DNA of 64,000 nt from Oscillospiraceae bacterium (GCA_015065545.1 SVQA01000006.1:62001-126000); one strand, 5' to 3'; shown: positions 8,609 to 17,963, counted from the stretch's first letter. Program-made: numbers and translations. The notes: generated by a model from the letters alone, not told the origin.

Positions 8609-9769
8609 ATGAATAAAAAACTCAGTTCAAAAGCAGTGCCGTCACCTGCACTTAAAAGGGACTTTAATCTTGACTTAATCCGTATTATCGCCTTCTGCTT
8701 TGTACCCAGCGTACACTTTTTCCTTCACGGCGGTTTTTACAGTCACGATGTATCTACAGATAAAATGGAAACTATGCTTTTCTTCCGCACCCTATTTCTT
8801 CTGTGTATTCCTCTGTTTTTGCTCCTCACAGGTTATCTGCAGGGCAACAAGGAAATTGAACCGAACAAAAAGTATTTCTTCAAAATCACCAAATTCCTTA
8901 TTCCCTATCTTATAATAATGCTCATCGACCTTATTATAATTGACGAGATACTCACCCCTATGCGTCCCTCTGCATATCCCGAATACACAATGAAAAATTA
9001 TGTTCAGAACTTTACATCCTTTACTCACTACTCCTGGTATGTAGAGATGTACATAGGTCTATTCCTGCTTATTCCCTTCCTCAATATGATATGGCGAAAT
9101 GTAAAGACAAAGGGTGCAGAAATCTTCCTTATCTTAAGCCTTGTGGCTATCACCATTCTCCCCGCCGCTTTCAATGTATTCGATTTCAGCAAAGACAGTA
9201 TTATGTCTGTTGCCGATACATCCAACTGGAAGCTCTGGCCTTCCTGGTGGACAAAGCTTTATCCCATAACCTACTACTTCACAGGTGCCTGCCTTGCAAG
9301 GCACAAGGAACGCTTCAAGATAAACCCCTTTATCGCCCTCTTTATTTTCCTTGCAAGCTGGTTTGGTGTAGGCAAGTTCGTTATTGAAAGAATGCAGGAC
9401 GTTAAACCCTCCATTATGGCATTCACCGACTATAACAGCCCCGGCATCTTCCTTATGGGTGTTACACTCTTCATATTTGTAAACTCAATTCCCTTTAACC
9501 GAGTTCCTATGTTCATAAGAAAATTTGTGGGCAAACTCTCTGACCTTACCTTCGGAGCATATCTTGGAAGCTGGGCACTGGACCAGCTCTTCTATCCTAT
9601 TTACTTTAACAAGAGAACTCCCGTTTTTGAAGACCGCTGGGACTTCTACCCCTTCGCAATGTTCATTGTAGTTCCCACAGCCTTTATCGTTGCTTACCTT
9701 ACAGACCTGCTTTATCGCACAGGTAAGGAGATATTCAATGTTAAGATAAGAAAAAAGAAAGCTGAATAA
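8609..9769 (+). CDS. membrane-bound O-acyltransferase (Acyltransferase_3 family)
   Basis: 386 residues with about ten hydrophobic helices. The N-terminal region carries the family pattern: LDLIRIIAFCFVPSVH, where the Arg and His are the usual catalytic-site residues of Acyltransferase_3, and later a short TGYLQG motif. Family members acetylate or succinylate cell-surface sugars or peptidoglycan. There is no C-terminal SGNH domain, so it is not a full OatA. It lies 27 bp after the kinase gene behind an AAAGGGAGTG site, in the same apparent operon, and ends before a terminator. The acceptor is unknown. Confidence 0.85.
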   Translation: MNKKLSSKAVPSPALKRDFNLDLIRIIAFCFVPSVHFFLHGGFYSHDVSTDKMETMLFFRTLFLLCIPLFLLLTGYLQGNKEIEPNKKYFFKITKFLIPYLIIMLIDLIIIDEILTPMRPSAYPEYTMKNYVQNFTSFTHYSWYVEMYIGLFLLIPFLNMIWRNVKTKGAEIFLILSLVAITILPAAFNVFDFSKDSIMSVADTSNWKLWPSWWTKLYPITYYFTGACLARHKERFKINPFIALFIFLASWFGVGKFVIERMQDVKPSIMAFTDYNSPGIFLMGVTLFIFVNSIPFNRVPMFIRKFVGKLSDLTFGAYLGSWALDQLFYPIYFNKRTPVFEDRWDFYPFAMFIVVPTAFIVAYLTDLLYRTGKEIFNVKIRKKKAE

Positions 9770-9784
9770 CAATAGCAAAACTTT

Positions 9785-9814
9785 AGCCGCAGATAACCTC
9801 TGCGGCTTATTTTT
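9785..9814 (+). terminator. terminator after the two-component/acyltransferase operon
   Basis: AGCCGCAGA pairs with TCTGCGGCT across a five-base loop, then TATTTTTG. Confidence 0.85.
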
Positions 9815-9825
9815 GTAACCCTAAT

Positions 9826-9886
9826 TTTACATAGATTTAACATTTAAGTATTTTAGATTTTACATTTATTTGATATTATTTTAACA
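9826..9886 (+). promoter_or_regulatory. candidate Pho box: TTNACA repeats in 11-bp phase
   Basis: TTTACA (9826), TTAACA (9837), TTTACA (9859), TTGATA (9870) and TTAACA (9881) all start on one 11-bp grid. Only the position at 9848 (GTATTT) fails. The Bacillus PhoP box is TTHACA repeats separated by about 5 bp. The array lies directly upstream of the -35 of a Na/Pi cotransporter gene, where an activator would bind. The region is A/T rich, so part of the match could be chance. Confidence 0.6.
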
Positions 9887-9893
9887 TGAGATT

Positions 9894-9922
9894 TTTACAA
9901 AATCAGACAAACAAAATATAAT
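9894..9922 (+). promoter_or_regulatory. promoter of the Na/Pi cotransporter gene
   Basis: TTTACA (9894-9899), a 17-bp spacer and TATAAT (9917-9922). A leader of about 16 nt then reaches the start codon region. Confidence 0.7.
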
Positions 9923-9944
9923 AAGTACGAAAGGTCGTATACTT

Positions 9945-11726
9945 ATGGTAATGCAACTTGAAGATATTTTCAAGCTAATCACAGGTCTGGCACTTTTCCT
10001 TTTCGGTATGAACGCCATGGGCGACGGACTTGAGCGTGTAGCAGGCAACAAGCTGGAAACTCTTTTATGGAAGCTTTCCTCTACTCCCACAAAGGGTGTG
10101 CTCCTTGGCACAGGTGTTACCGCTGTTATTCAGTCCTCCTCAGCTACCTCTTGTATGGTAGTAGGCTTTGTAAACTCCGGTATGATGAAGCTTAAGCAGG
10201 CAATCGCAATCATCATGGGTGCCAACATAGGTACCACCGCAACCGCCTGGATTCTCTCGCTCTCTGCAGTTGATGCCGGCGGAGACAGCACAGCTTGGTG
10301 GACAGATTTACTCTCCACCACTTTCATCAGTGCAGTTTTCGCTTTTATAGGCGTAATCTTTATGATGTTTGCCAAAAAAGCAACTCTCAAGCACACCGGT
10401 AACATTATGCTGGGCTTCTCTGTACTTATGAGCGGTATGAAAATGATGAGCGGTGCTATGAGCGGTCTTGGAGACAGTCCTATGTTTGCAGATATGATGT
10501 CCTCCTTCGATAACCCCCTCTTAGGTGTTCTTGCAGGTGCCATCATCACCGCAGTTTTGCAGAGTGCATCTGCTTCCATCGGTATTCTTCAGGCACTTTC
10601 CGCAACAGGTGTAGTTTCCAATACATCTGCACTTTATCTTACAATCGGTATGTGTATCGGTGCTTCCATGCCTGTACTTCTCTCTGCTATCGGTGCAAAC
10701 CTTAACGGTAAACGTGCTTCCATCATCTACCTTATCTTCAACACCATCGGTGCTATTATTTTTACACCTGTCTGCTATGGTCTCGACATAATCTTCGGAT
10801 TCCCATTTATGTTAGAGGATGCCAACGTAATCAGCATCTCTCTTATCAACACCGTATTTAACCTTGCAACAACCATTGTTCTTCTTCCCTTTATCGGTCA
10901 GTTTGAAAAGCTGGTTTGCTTACTTATCAAGGATAAAGGCAACGAAGCCGACAAGGAATACGATATACTTGACCGTTTGGATGAACGTTTCCTCGAAAAC
11001 CCTGCTGTTTCAATTGAGCAAAGCCGTGACGTTCTTGCAGAAATGGCTCAGAAATCTCAGCGTAACCTTTTCAGAGCAATCGCTCTGCTTAACAATTATG
11101 ACGACAAAGAATATGATACAGTTCAGCAAAAAGAAGAGGTTATTGATAAATTCGAAGACAGACTTGGCACCTATCTTGTCAAGATAACCGCTCTTGACCT
11201 GAGCGCACAGCAGAGCAAGGAAGTATCCAAGTTCCTGCACACAATCGGCGACTTTGAGCGTATTGCTGACCACGCAGTAAACATTTCCCACGTTGCGAAG
11301 GAAATTCATGAAAAACAGCTTTCCTTCTCACACGAAGCACAGAAGGAGCTTCAGATTCTTGCTTCTGCTGTAACTGAAATCGTAAATCTCTCAATCGACT
11401 GCTTCTTAAACAAAGCCGACAACTCAATCTTCCGTGTTGAGCCTCTGGAAGAAATGATTGACCTGCTCTGCGACGAGCTCAAGCTTCGCCACGTTAACCG
11501 TATTCAGAACGGAAACTGTACTCTCAATCAGGGCTTTGTATTCTCTGACCTTATCACAAACTATGAGCGTATCGCTGACCACTGCTCCAACATCGCAGTT
11601 GCTCTTATTGAGCTTAATATGAATGCAATGGATATTCACGCATACTTAAACGATGTTAAGGAAAACAAAAATCAGCAGTTCCTCAAGTACTACGACGAGT
11701 ATAAGGTTAAGTATGCACTCACCTGA
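9945..11726 (+). CDS. Na+/phosphate cotransporter family protein with C-terminal PhoU-like domain
   Basis: 593 residues. The N-terminal half has about nine membrane helices with two inverted Na/Pi repeats. Each carries the QSSSATS type signature (VIQSSSATSCM near residue 60; VLQSASASIG in the second repeat) and GANIGTT. The C-terminal part, from about 340, is a long helical PhoU-like bundle with two repeats, each containing an ERIADH motif (FERIADHAVNIS and YERIADHCSNIA). The family imports phosphate with sodium, and the PhoU part probably tunes it. GAAAGG lies upstream of the ATG at 9945. The promoter region has Pho-like repeats, and a PhoPR-like pair is encoded 2.7 kb upstream on the same strand. 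Confidence 0.92.
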   Translation: MVMQLEDIFKLITGLALFLFGMNAMGDGLERVAGNKLETLLWKLSSTPTKGVLLGTGVTAVIQSSSATSCMVVGFVNSGMMKLKQAIAIIMGANIGTTATAWILSLSAVDAGGDSTAWWTDLLSTTFISAVFAFIGVIFMMFAKKATLKHTGNIMLGFSVLMSGMKMMSGAMSGLGDSPMFADMMSSFDNPLLGVLAGAIITAVLQSASASIGILQALSATGVVSNTSALYLTIGMCIGASMPVLLSAIGANLNGKRASIIYLIFNTIGAIIFTPVCYGLDIIFGFPFMLEDANVISISLINTVFNLATTIVLLPFIGQFEKLVCLLIKDKGNEADKEYDILDRLDERFLENPAVSIEQSRDVLAEMAQKSQRNLFRAIALLNNYDDKEYDTVQQKEEVIDKFEDRLGTYLVKITALDLSAQQSKEVSKFLHTIGDFERIADHAVNISHVAKEIHEKQLSFSHEAQKELQILASAVTEIVNLSIDCFLNKADNSIFRVEPLEEMIDLLCDELKLRHVNRIQNGNCTLNQGFVFSDLITNYERIADHCSNIAVALIELNMNAMDIHAYLNDVKENKNQQFLKYYDEYKVKYALT

Positions 11727-11751
11727 TAACCTACATAAACAAATAAAAATT

Positions 11752-11786
11752 AAGCGACAATCCGAAGGGACTGTCGCTTTTCTTTT
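11752..11786 (+). terminator. terminator of the Na/Pi cotransporter gene
   Basis: AAGCGACAATCC pairs with GGGACTGTCGCTT, then TTTCTTTT. Confidence 0.85.
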
Positions 11787-11792
11787 GCTCAG

Positions 11793-11820
11793 AAAAAAGG
11801 CAGTTCACGCGAACTGCCTT
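11793..11820 (-). terminator. terminator of the second sortase gene
   Basis: AAGGCAGTTC / GAACTGCCTT with loop ACGC. On the minus strand the stem is followed by TTTTTT. It sits back to back with the terminator of the convergent gene. Confidence 0.85.
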
Positions 11821-11838
11821 TTGTTTTATAATTTCAGG

Positions 11839-13098
11839 TTATCTCCACTCTTCCTTGAGAACGGGATTGTATGAGGGAGCTATTATCATATCCCTCTGCA
11901 CATTTGTGTAAGGGAGCTGCCAGCCTGCAAACTCGTAGATATAGTAATCATCATCAGGTCTTTGCGGATCGGGAGGCGGCGTTGCATCCTTGCCCTGACT
12001 TACCGTCTGGGTCTTTATAATTTCTCCGTTACAATCTGTAAAGGAAACTGTAAAGGTACTTCTGCCCTTAACAGCAGGCAGCCACTCATTACCCTCAAGA
12101 TCCCCCTTGCCGTCATACCATGGAACATTATCACTGTTGTACTCTGTTCTGAAGGTGGTAAGCTCGGGTCTCTTTGTAGCGTAGTCTGTGTAATAGACAT
12201 CAGGCCACAAGGGATCGGGATTAAGCTCAGCTTTATCGATATACGCCTTTACATTCTCTCCTGCCCTTACTTTTCTGGCAACAACAACTGTACGAAATTC
12301 CGAATATTCATAGGAGCAGGTTGAAAGGGTAATAATCTGATCATTCTCATTCATAGGAACGGGAATATCAAAGAGTGATCTCTCTTTAAGGTTGTAGATA
12401 TAATTCATATACTGGGCATCACTGGTAAAATCACCTATAAAGTAATTGAAGAATTCGCCGTGACGCTCTAATGTGTTTGTCTTATAAACCGCAAAGATTA
12501 CCCATTGCTCCACGCCTTTCTCGGTATTAAAGAATAGTGTGGGAGCCTTTTTATATACATCCAGATTGCCGGAATACTTACCATAATCCACCAAGTCTGC
12601 ATACATAGAGCCGTTGTTCATATTGTGGCCGTGAGTAATAATGTTTTTGGAATTAACACCCTTACTGCTTCTGTAGTCAATAAACACACTGCCTGCAAAG
12701 AGATAGGATTTGTCAAAATTGCGGTGCAGATAATACTGCTCACCCGCTCCGTCACCTTCATGCTCAAGCACAGGATAGTTTACATCGGTATTGGGAATGT
12801 GAATCCAACCCTTTATTTCGGTATTGATGCTCTTAAGCTTATCCCAATCCTGTGTAAGTGTATATTCCTCACCATTGGGCAGAGTGGGAGTTGTGTTTTC
12901 AGTAGGAGCATCTGTAAGCTCTGTGCTGCCGTTTTGAGTGCTTTCATCGTATGTAGATACATTGGCTTCGTCTGCAGTTGCAACAGATAAATCCACACCA
13001 CAGCTTCTGAAAATCAGCACAGCACCAACCACAGCACCTACAAGAAGCACCAATGTAAGTACCACGGCAAGTATGGTTTTTTTAGTTTTACCTTCCAC
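11839..13098 (-). CDS. class B sortase with C-terminal InlB-type repeat
   Basis: 419 residues. An N-terminal anchor helix (about 8-30) is followed by a Ser/Thr/Asn/Glu-rich spacer and a class B sortase domain. This domain contains ITHGHNMNNG (catalytic His about 157), TLSTCSYEY (Cys about 260) and the Arg of VARKVRAG. A C-terminal Flg_new/InlB-B-like beta repeat (FTVSFTDCNGEIIKTQ...) follows. The same domain pair and repeat occur in the sortase at 3599, so the two are paralogues; this one lacks the cytoplasmic domain and Thr/Pro tail. The start is GTG at 13098: GAGGTGA lies 5 nt upstream, whereas the adjacent ATG is out of frame. Confidence 0.9.
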   Translation of the reverse strand: MEGKTKKTILAVVLTLVLLVGAVVGAVLIFRSCGVDLSVATADEANVSTYDESTQNGSTELTDAPTENTTPTLPNGEEYTLTQDWDKLKSINTEIKGWIHIPNTDVNYPVLEHEGDGAGEQYYLHRNFDKSYLFAGSVFIDYRSSKGVNSKNIITHGHNMNNGSMYADLVDYGKYSGNLDVYKKAPTLFFNTEKGVEQWVIFAVYKTNTLERHGEFFNYFIGDFTSDAQYMNYIYNLKERSLFDIPVPMNENDQIITLSTCSYEYSEFRTVVVARKVRAGENVKAYIDKAELNPDPLWPDVYYTDYATKRPELTTFRTEYNSDNVPWYDGKGDLEGNEWLPAVKGRSTFTVSFTDCNGEIIKTQTVSQGKDATPPPDPQRPDDDYYIYEFAGWQLPYTNVQRDMIIAPSYNPVLKEEWR

Positions 13099-13181
13099 AT
13101 TATCACCTCAAATGAAGTCATATATAATATTTTATCATATAATAAAGCCCTTGTAAACCTAAAAGAAAAAAGTTAATATTT

Positions 13182-13213
13182 CCAAAAAACAGGAGCGCCA
13201 AAAGGCACTCCTG
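13182..13213 (-). terminator. terminator after gpmI
   Basis: On the minus strand CAGGAGTGCC pairs (one G-U) with GGCGCTCCTG, followed by TTTTTTGG. Confidence 0.8.
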
Positions 13214-13231
13214 CAAAAAACAAAATATTTA

Positions 13232-14743
13232 TCAGCAGATAATAGATTTACCTGTCATTTCCTCGGGCTGCTCAAGACCGAGAATCTGAAGCATTGTGGG
13301 AGCAATATCTGCCAGCACACCGCCCTCGCGAAGTGAGCAGGGATAGCCTGCAACGCAGAACTTAACAGGGTTTGTTGTGTGAGCTGTGAAGGGTGAGCCG
13401 TCGGTATCAACCATTCTGTCAGCGTTGCCGTGGTCAGCAGTGATAAGCATTACACCCTCCATCTTCTCGATAGAAGCAGCAACCTTACCTACACAGCTGT
13501 CAACTGCTTCAACTGCATCTACAGCCGCTTGGAACACACCTGTGTGACCAACCATATCGCAGTTAGCAAAGTTAAGAATAATAACATCGTACTTGCCGCT
13601 CTCAATAGCCTCACAGCACTTGTCACATACCTCGTAAGCACTCATCTCGGGCTGTAAATCATAGGTTGCAACCTTGGGAGAAGCCACAAGGATTCTGTCC
13701 TCGCCCTCGCTCTGCTTCTCAACACCGCCGTTAAAGAAGAAGGTTACGTGAGCATACTTCTCTGTTTCTGCAATTCTGAGCTGAGTAAGACCCTTTTTAG
13801 AGAGATACTCACCAAGAGTATTTGTAAGAGACTGGGGCTTGAATGCAACCTGAACATTTGGCATAGTTGCATCATACTGAGTCATACATACATAGTAAAG
13901 AGGGAAGAAACCATTTTTTCTCTCAAAGCCGTCAAATGCCTCGTCCACAAAAGTACGGGTAATCTCTCTTGCTCTGTCGGGACGGAAGTTGAAGAATACA
14001 ACAGAGTCGTTTGCCTCAATTGGAAGACCACCCTCGATAACTGTAGGAAGAACGAACTCGTCTGTTACACCCTCTGCATAGGAGTTTGCAACAGCCTCTA
14101 CAGCATCCTTGCACTGTACACCCTCACGCAGTACCATAGCATCGTAAGCCTTAACTACTCTCTCCCAACGGTTATCTCTGTCCATAGCGTAGTATCTGCC
14201 CATAACTGTAGCAATAGTACCTACACCGATTTCCTTGCACTTCTGTGCACACTCTGCAACAAAATCCTTGCCGCTTGAAGGAGGTACGTCACGACCGTCA
14301 AGAAATGCATGGATGCATACCTTCTCAAGACCCTTACGCTTTGCCATTTCGAGCAAACCGTAAAGATGTGTGTTGTGGCTGTGAACACCGCCGTCGGAAA
14401 GAAGACCCATCAGATGAAGTGTAGAATTATTCTTAATTGCGTTGTCGATAGCACCACACAGTGCCTCGTTCTCAAAGAAATCACCGTCTTTGATAGACTT
14501 TGTAATACGAGTCAGTTCCTGATATACAATACGGCCTGCACCGATGTTTGTGTGTCCAACCTCACTGTTACCCATCTGACCATCGGGAAGACCAACGTCC
14601 ATACCCGAAGCACCGATAGCGGTTGTGGGATTATCACGAAAAATTCTGTCAAGGTTGGGTGTGTTTGCAGCATAGATAGCATTACCTGCTTCGGGTGCAA
14701 TACCGAAACCGTCAAGAATACATAAAATCAGAGGTTTTTTCAT
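13232..14743 (-). CDS. gpmI: 2,3-bisphosphoglycerate-independent phosphoglycerate mutase
   Basis: 503 residues, the normal length. This Mn-dependent, alkaline-phosphatase-fold enzyme interconverts 3- and 2-phosphoglycerate. The N-terminal metal motif LDGFGIAP, the phosphorylated serine in [36 protein letters not shown] and the C-terminal DHGNAD metal motif are all present. The track starts 17 codons earlier, but GGAG lies 9 nt before the ATG at 14743 and the family begins at [12 protein letters not shown], so 14743 is used. It is the last gene of the pgk-tpiA-gpmI series and ends at a terminator. Eno and gap are not here. Confidence 0.96.
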   Translation of the reverse strand: MKKPLILCILDGFGIAPEAGNAIYAANTPNLDRIFRDNPTTAIGASGMDVGLPDGQMGNSEVGHTNIGAGRIVYQELTRITKSIKDGDFFENEALCGAIDNAIKNNSTLHLMGLLSDGGVHSHNTHLYGLLEMAKRKGLEKVCIHAFLDGRDVPPSSGKDFVAECAQKCKEIGVGTIATVMGRYYAMDRDNRWERVVKAYDAMVLREGVQCKDAVEAVANSYAEGVTDEFVLPTVIEGGLPIEANDSVVFFNFRPDRAREITRTFVDEAFDGFERKNGFFPLYYVCMTQYDATMPNVQVAFKPQSLTNTLGEYLSKKGLTQLRIAETEKYAHVTFFFNGGVEKQSEGEDRILVASPKVATYDLQPEMSAYEVCDKCCEAIESGKYDVIILNFANCDMVGHTGVFQAAVDAVEAVDSCVGKVAASIEKMEGVMLITADHGNADRMVDTDGSPFTAHTTNPVKFCVAGYPCSLREGGVLADIAPTMLQILGLEQPEEMTGKSIIC

Positions 14744-14798
14744 TTTAATCATCTCCAATGAGTTTTTATAATAAGCAACTTTGAGAGGAACCACCCCT

Positions 14799-14843
14799 CC
14801 GAGTTTTCAACAAAACTCACATCCGCAAGGAATACCCTGCGGA
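14799..14843. other. paired hairpins in the tpiA-gpmI intergenic gap
   Basis: GAGTTTT/AAAACTC (14799-14816) and CATCCGCA/TGCGGATG (about 14820-14843) lie between tpiA and gpmI. Neither is followed by a clean T-run in the direction of transcription, so they look more like RNA processing or stability elements than full terminators. Confidence 0.5.
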
Positions 14844-14862
14844 TGCAAAATAAAATCAAAAA

Positions 14863-15630
14863 TTAAACTGAAGCAAATTCTACAATCTTTGCAAACTTCT
14901 CTGCTATGAGAGAAGCACCGCCGATAAGACCGCCGTCAACGTTAACCTTGGAAAGAAGCTCCTCGGCATTTGCATCGTTCATAGAACCGCCGTACTGGAT
15001 TGTTGTAGCCTCTGCAACCTCTTTACTGTAAAGCTCAGCAATAACATCACGGATAATGCCGCAAACCTCGTCAGCCTGATCAGAAGTAGCTGTAAGGCCT
15101 GTACCGATAGCCCAAACAGGCTCGTAAGCAATAACGATTCTCTTCATTTCCTCTGCAGTTACCCCCTGAAGAGCAATCTTTGTCTGCATTCTGCAAAGCT
15201 CTGCTGTGATGCCCTGCTCACGCTCTTCTTTAAGCTCGCCAACGCAAAGAATAACAGTAAGACCTGCATCCAGTGCTGCACGAATTCTCTGGTTAACAGT
15301 TACATCTGTCTCGCCGAAGTACTGACGACGCTCGGAGTGACCAAGAATAACATACTCAATACCCATAGCCTTGAGCATATCTGCAGAAATCTCGCCTGTG
15401 AAAGCGCCGCTCTTTGCCCAGTGGCAGTTCTCTGCACCAATCTTTACATTAGTGCCCTTTGCAGCCTCAAGTGCAACCGCAAGGTCAACAAAGGGAACGC
15501 AAGCGATAACGTCACAATCTGCATCTTTAACGAGAGGAATCATCTCTGTGATAAGAGCCTTAGCCTCGTCGGGAGTTTTATTCATTTTCCAGTTGCCGGC
15601 GATAATAGTCTTTCTTGTAGCCTTGTTCAT
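14863..15630 (-). CDS. tpiA: triosephosphate isomerase
   Basis: 255 residues. This TIM-barrel enzyme interconverts dihydroxyacetone phosphate and glyceraldehyde-3-phosphate. The substrate lysine is in AGNWKMNK, the catalytic His in LGHSERR, and the catalytic Glu in AYEPVWAIGTG. The C-terminal phosphate-binding GGSMN and GLIGGASL are intact. The ATG at 15630 follows AAAGGA about 10 nt upstream. It lies between pgk and gpmI, all on the minus strand. Confidence 0.97.
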   Translation of the reverse strand: MNKATRKTIIAGNWKMNKTPDEAKALITEMIPLVKDADCDVIACVPFVDLAVALEAAKGTNVKIGAENCHWAKSGAFTGEISADMLKAMGIEYVILGHSERRQYFGETDVTVNQRIRAALDAGLTVILCVGELKEEREQGITAELCRMQTKIALQGVTAEEMKRIVIAYEPVWAIGTGLTATSDQADEVCGIIRDVIAELYSKEVAEATTIQYGGSMNDANAEELLSKVNVDGGLIGGASLIAEKFAKIVEFASV

Positions 15631-15676
15631 TTTATTAACATCCTTTCTTTACGAAAAATCAAATATTTACACAGAT

Positions 15677-15703
15677 AAGGGCGGAGTAATTTCATCCGCC
15701 CTT
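15677..15703. other. hairpin in the pgk-tpiA gap
   Basis: AAGGGCGGA (15677-15685) pairs with TCCGCCCTT (15695-15703). In the direction of transcription it is followed by ATCTGTG, not a T-run. A processing or partial attenuation role is inferred. Confidence 0.5.
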
Positions 15704-15719
15704 AAAATTTAGTCAAAAA

Positions 15720-16928
15720 TTATTTGTCAGCAATAACTGCAACACCGGGAAGAACCTTACCCTCAAGATACTCAAGAGAAGCACCACCGCCTGTGGAGAT
15801 GTGGCTCATCTTGTCAGCGAAGCCAAGGTTGATAACTGCTGCAGCACTGTCGCCGCCGCCGATGATTGTAGTAGCATCTGTCTCTGCAAGAGCCTGAGCA
15901 ACTGCGATAGTACCCTTTGCAAATGTGGGATTCTCGAATACGCCCATAGGACCGTTCCAAACAACAGTCTTAGCACTCTTTACAGCCTCTGCGAACATCT
16001 CTGCTGTCTTGGGACCGATGTCAAGACCCATAAGGTCTGCGGGAATCTCTGCTGTGGGAGCAAATGTTGCCTCTACCTCTGCGTCGATGGGATCGGGGAA
16101 ATCCTTTGTGCAAGCTGTGTCAATAGGAAGAAGGAGCTTCTTGCCGAGCTGCTCTGCCTTAGCGATCATATCCTTGCAGTAGTCAATCTTTGTATCGTCA
16201 ACGAGAGATGTACCAACTTCGCCGCCCTGTGCCTTAACGAATGTATAAGCCATACCGCCGCCGATGATGAGTGTATCACACTTCTCGAGGAGGTTGGAGA
16301 TAACGTTGAGCTTGTCTGCAACCTTTGCACCGCCAAGGATAGCAACGAAGGGTCTTACGGGATTCTCAACTGCGTTGCCGAGGAAAGCAATTTCCTTCTG
16401 CATAAGGTAACCAACGGCTGTGTCCTTGATGTGCTCTGTAACGCCTGCTGTGGAGCAATGTGCTCTGTGAGCAGAACCGAAAGCGTCCATTACGAATACT
16501 TCTGCAAGAGAAGCAAGCTCAGAAGAGAAAGGCTCAAGGTTCTTTGTCTCTTCTTTTCTGAAACGAGTGTTCTGAAGAAGAACTACATCGCCGCTCTGCA
16601 TAGCTGCAACTGCCTTCTTTGCGTTCTCGCCAACAACCTCGTCGTCGTTAGCAAAAACAACCTCTTTGCCGAGGAGCTCGGAAAGACGAACTGCTACAGG
16701 AGCAAGAGAGAACTTCTCTTCAGGACCGTTCTTGGGCTTACCGAGGTGAGAGCAAAGGATAACCTTGCCGCCGTTCTCGATGAGCTTCTTGATTGTGGGA
16801 AGAGCAGCAGTAATTCTGTTATCGTTTGTGATAACGCCCTCTTTGAGAGGAACGTTGAAGTCGCAACGAACAAGAACTCTTTTGCCCTTTACATTGATGT
16901 CTTCTACTGTTACTTTGTTAAGATTCAT
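15720..16928 (-). CDS. pgk: phosphoglycerate kinase
   Basis: 402 residues. This two-domain kinase transfers phosphate from 1,3-bisphosphoglycerate to [11 protein letters not shown] (substrate-binding Arg), the SHLGKPKNG loop, [28 protein letters not shown] and the C-terminal [10 protein letters not shown] nucleotide/hinge region are all present. The ATG at 16928 follows GGAAAGGG. A consensus promoter lies about 60 bp upstream. It is the first gene of the lower-glycolysis series. The usual gap gene is not adjacent. Confidence 0.97.
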   Translation of the reverse strand: MNLNKVTVEDINVKGKRVLVRCDFNVPLKEGVITNDNRITAALPTIKKLIENGGKVILCSHLGKPKNGPEEKFSLAPVAVRLSELLGKEVVFANDDEVVGENAKKAVAAMQSGDVVLLQNTRFRKEETKNLEPFSSELASLAEVFVMDAFGSAHRAHCSTAGVTEHIKDTAVGYLMQKEIAFLGNAVENPVRPFVAILGGAKVADKLNVISNLLEKCDTLIIGGGMAYTFVKAQGGEVGTSLVDDTKIDYCKDMIAKAEQLGKKLLLPIDTACTKDFPDPIDAEVEATFAPTAEIPADLMGLDIGPKTAEMFAEAVKSAKTVVWNGPMGVFENPTFAKGTIAVAQALAETDATTIIGGGDSAAAVINLGFADKMSHISTGGGASLEYLEGKVLPGVAVIADK

Positions 16929-16988
16929 TGTAAAAACCCTTTCCTATATAGAATGTGTGTTAAAAAATAAACAAATTTAACCATCTAC

Positions 16989-17017
16989 ATTATACATCAA
17001 TATAAATGCAGTTGCAA
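16989..17017 (-). promoter_or_regulatory. promoter of pgk-tpiA-gpmI
   Basis: On the minus strand TTGCAA, 17-bp spacer, TATAAT. Confidence 0.7.
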
Positions 17018-17185
17018 GCATTTGGAGTGCATTTTTTCAGAAATTTACAGTATTAATATGCTAATAAAAACAAATAATATGCAAAATGATATTTTTTATA
17101 AAACCATACCCTTTTAAAGAGGATAAAATCAATACTGTAACATAGACTATATCCCTGTTCTTTCCTATATTGAAAGGCAGGAACT

Positions 17186-17695
17186 TTAATCTGCCTCACT
17201 CCACAAATGGCGGTGAAGCTCGCCTTTGCTCTGAAGTGACGGATAGTCCCACTGCCGTAAAGTTTCATAAACTGCAATGGCAACGGAATTGGAAAGATTA
17301 AGGCTTCTTGCATCGTCAATCATGGGAATACGCACACAGGTCTCTTTGTTTTTGAGGAGAAGCTCCTCAGGTAGTCCCTTGGTTTCTTTGCCGAAAACAA
17401 GAAAAGCCTTGTCGGGATACTCCATATCCGAATGACGTTTCTGTGCCTTTGTTGTAAAATAGTAAAAATTACCGTCGGGATTCTTATTGTAAAAATCCGC
17501 AAGATTTTCGTAGTATGTAATATCCAGAAGATACCAATAATCAAGTCCTGCTCTTTTGAGCTTTTTATCGTCAACCTCAAACCCCATAGGTCGCACCAGA
17601 TGGAGCTTTGCTCCCGTTGCGGCGCAGGTACGGGCAATGTTTCCGGTATTTTGTGGGATTTCGGGCTCTACGAGTACAATGTTGAGTTCTGCCAA
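17186..17695 (-). CDS. trmL: tRNA (cytidine/uridine-34 2'-O)-methyltransferase TrmL
   Basis: 169 residues, the length of the minimal SPOUT enzyme TrmL (YibK). It methylates the wobble ribose of certain leucine tRNAs using SAM. Motif 1 PEIPQNTGNIARTC, the motif 2 region FGKETKGLPE and motif 3 IPM-DDARSLNLSNSVAIAVYE form the trefoil-knot SAM pocket. The gene is read away from the small + strand gene at 17781. No terminator is evident before the pgk promoter. Confidence 0.95.
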   Translation of the reverse strand: MAELNIVLVEPEIPQNTGNIARTCAATGAKLHLVRPMGFEVDDKKLKRAGLDYWYLLDITYYENLADFYNKNPDGNFYYFTTKAQKRHSDMEYPDKAFLVFGKETKGLPEELLLKNKETCVRIPMIDDARSLNLSNSVAIAVYETLRQWDYPSLQSKGELHRHLWSEAD

Positions 17696-17780
17696 AACTT
17701 ATCACCTCTAACACATTCTAAACCGATAATACTAATAATGCAAGTTTTTTGCTTGCAAAATATTTGGGGAGGTAAAGAAA

Positions 17781-17963
17781 ATGGCAAAAGGCGCAATGAA
17801 CGTAGCAAAAGGCGTAGCAGTCGGTATGATAGCAGGAGCGGCGGCTTCTATGGTAGGCAAAAAGATGATGGATAAAAACAAAAAGTCCTTAAAGAAAAAA
17901 ACAGGAAAAGCCCTTAAGGAAATGAGCAGTATTATGGACTCCGCGTCCTATATGTTCAAGTAA
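17781..17963 (+). CDS. small basic membrane-associated protein (60 aa), unknown
   Basis: The protein has a Gly/Ala/Met-rich hydrophobic stretch (GVAVGMIAGAAASMVG, about residues 12-27), then a strongly basic segment and a short C-terminus. It loosely resembles the N-terminus of YtxH-type proteins (Gly-rich helix followed by Lys). A strong GGGGAGG ribosome site lies 8 nt before the ATG, so it is very likely expressed. It stands alone between trmL and the dockerin genes. The function is unknown. Confidence 0.75.
   Translation: MAKGAMNVAKGVAVGMIAGAAASMVGKKMMDKNKKSLKKKTGKALKEMSSIMDSASYMFK

Noticed and set aside
15801-16970. 389-aa open frame on + opposite pgk
   Set aside because: It is exactly antisense to pgk, Cys/Leu/Ser rich, with no ribosome site and no family resemblance. 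Other long antisense frames (38676-39824, 43095-44135, 57676-58575, 3626-4333) are rejected for the same reason.
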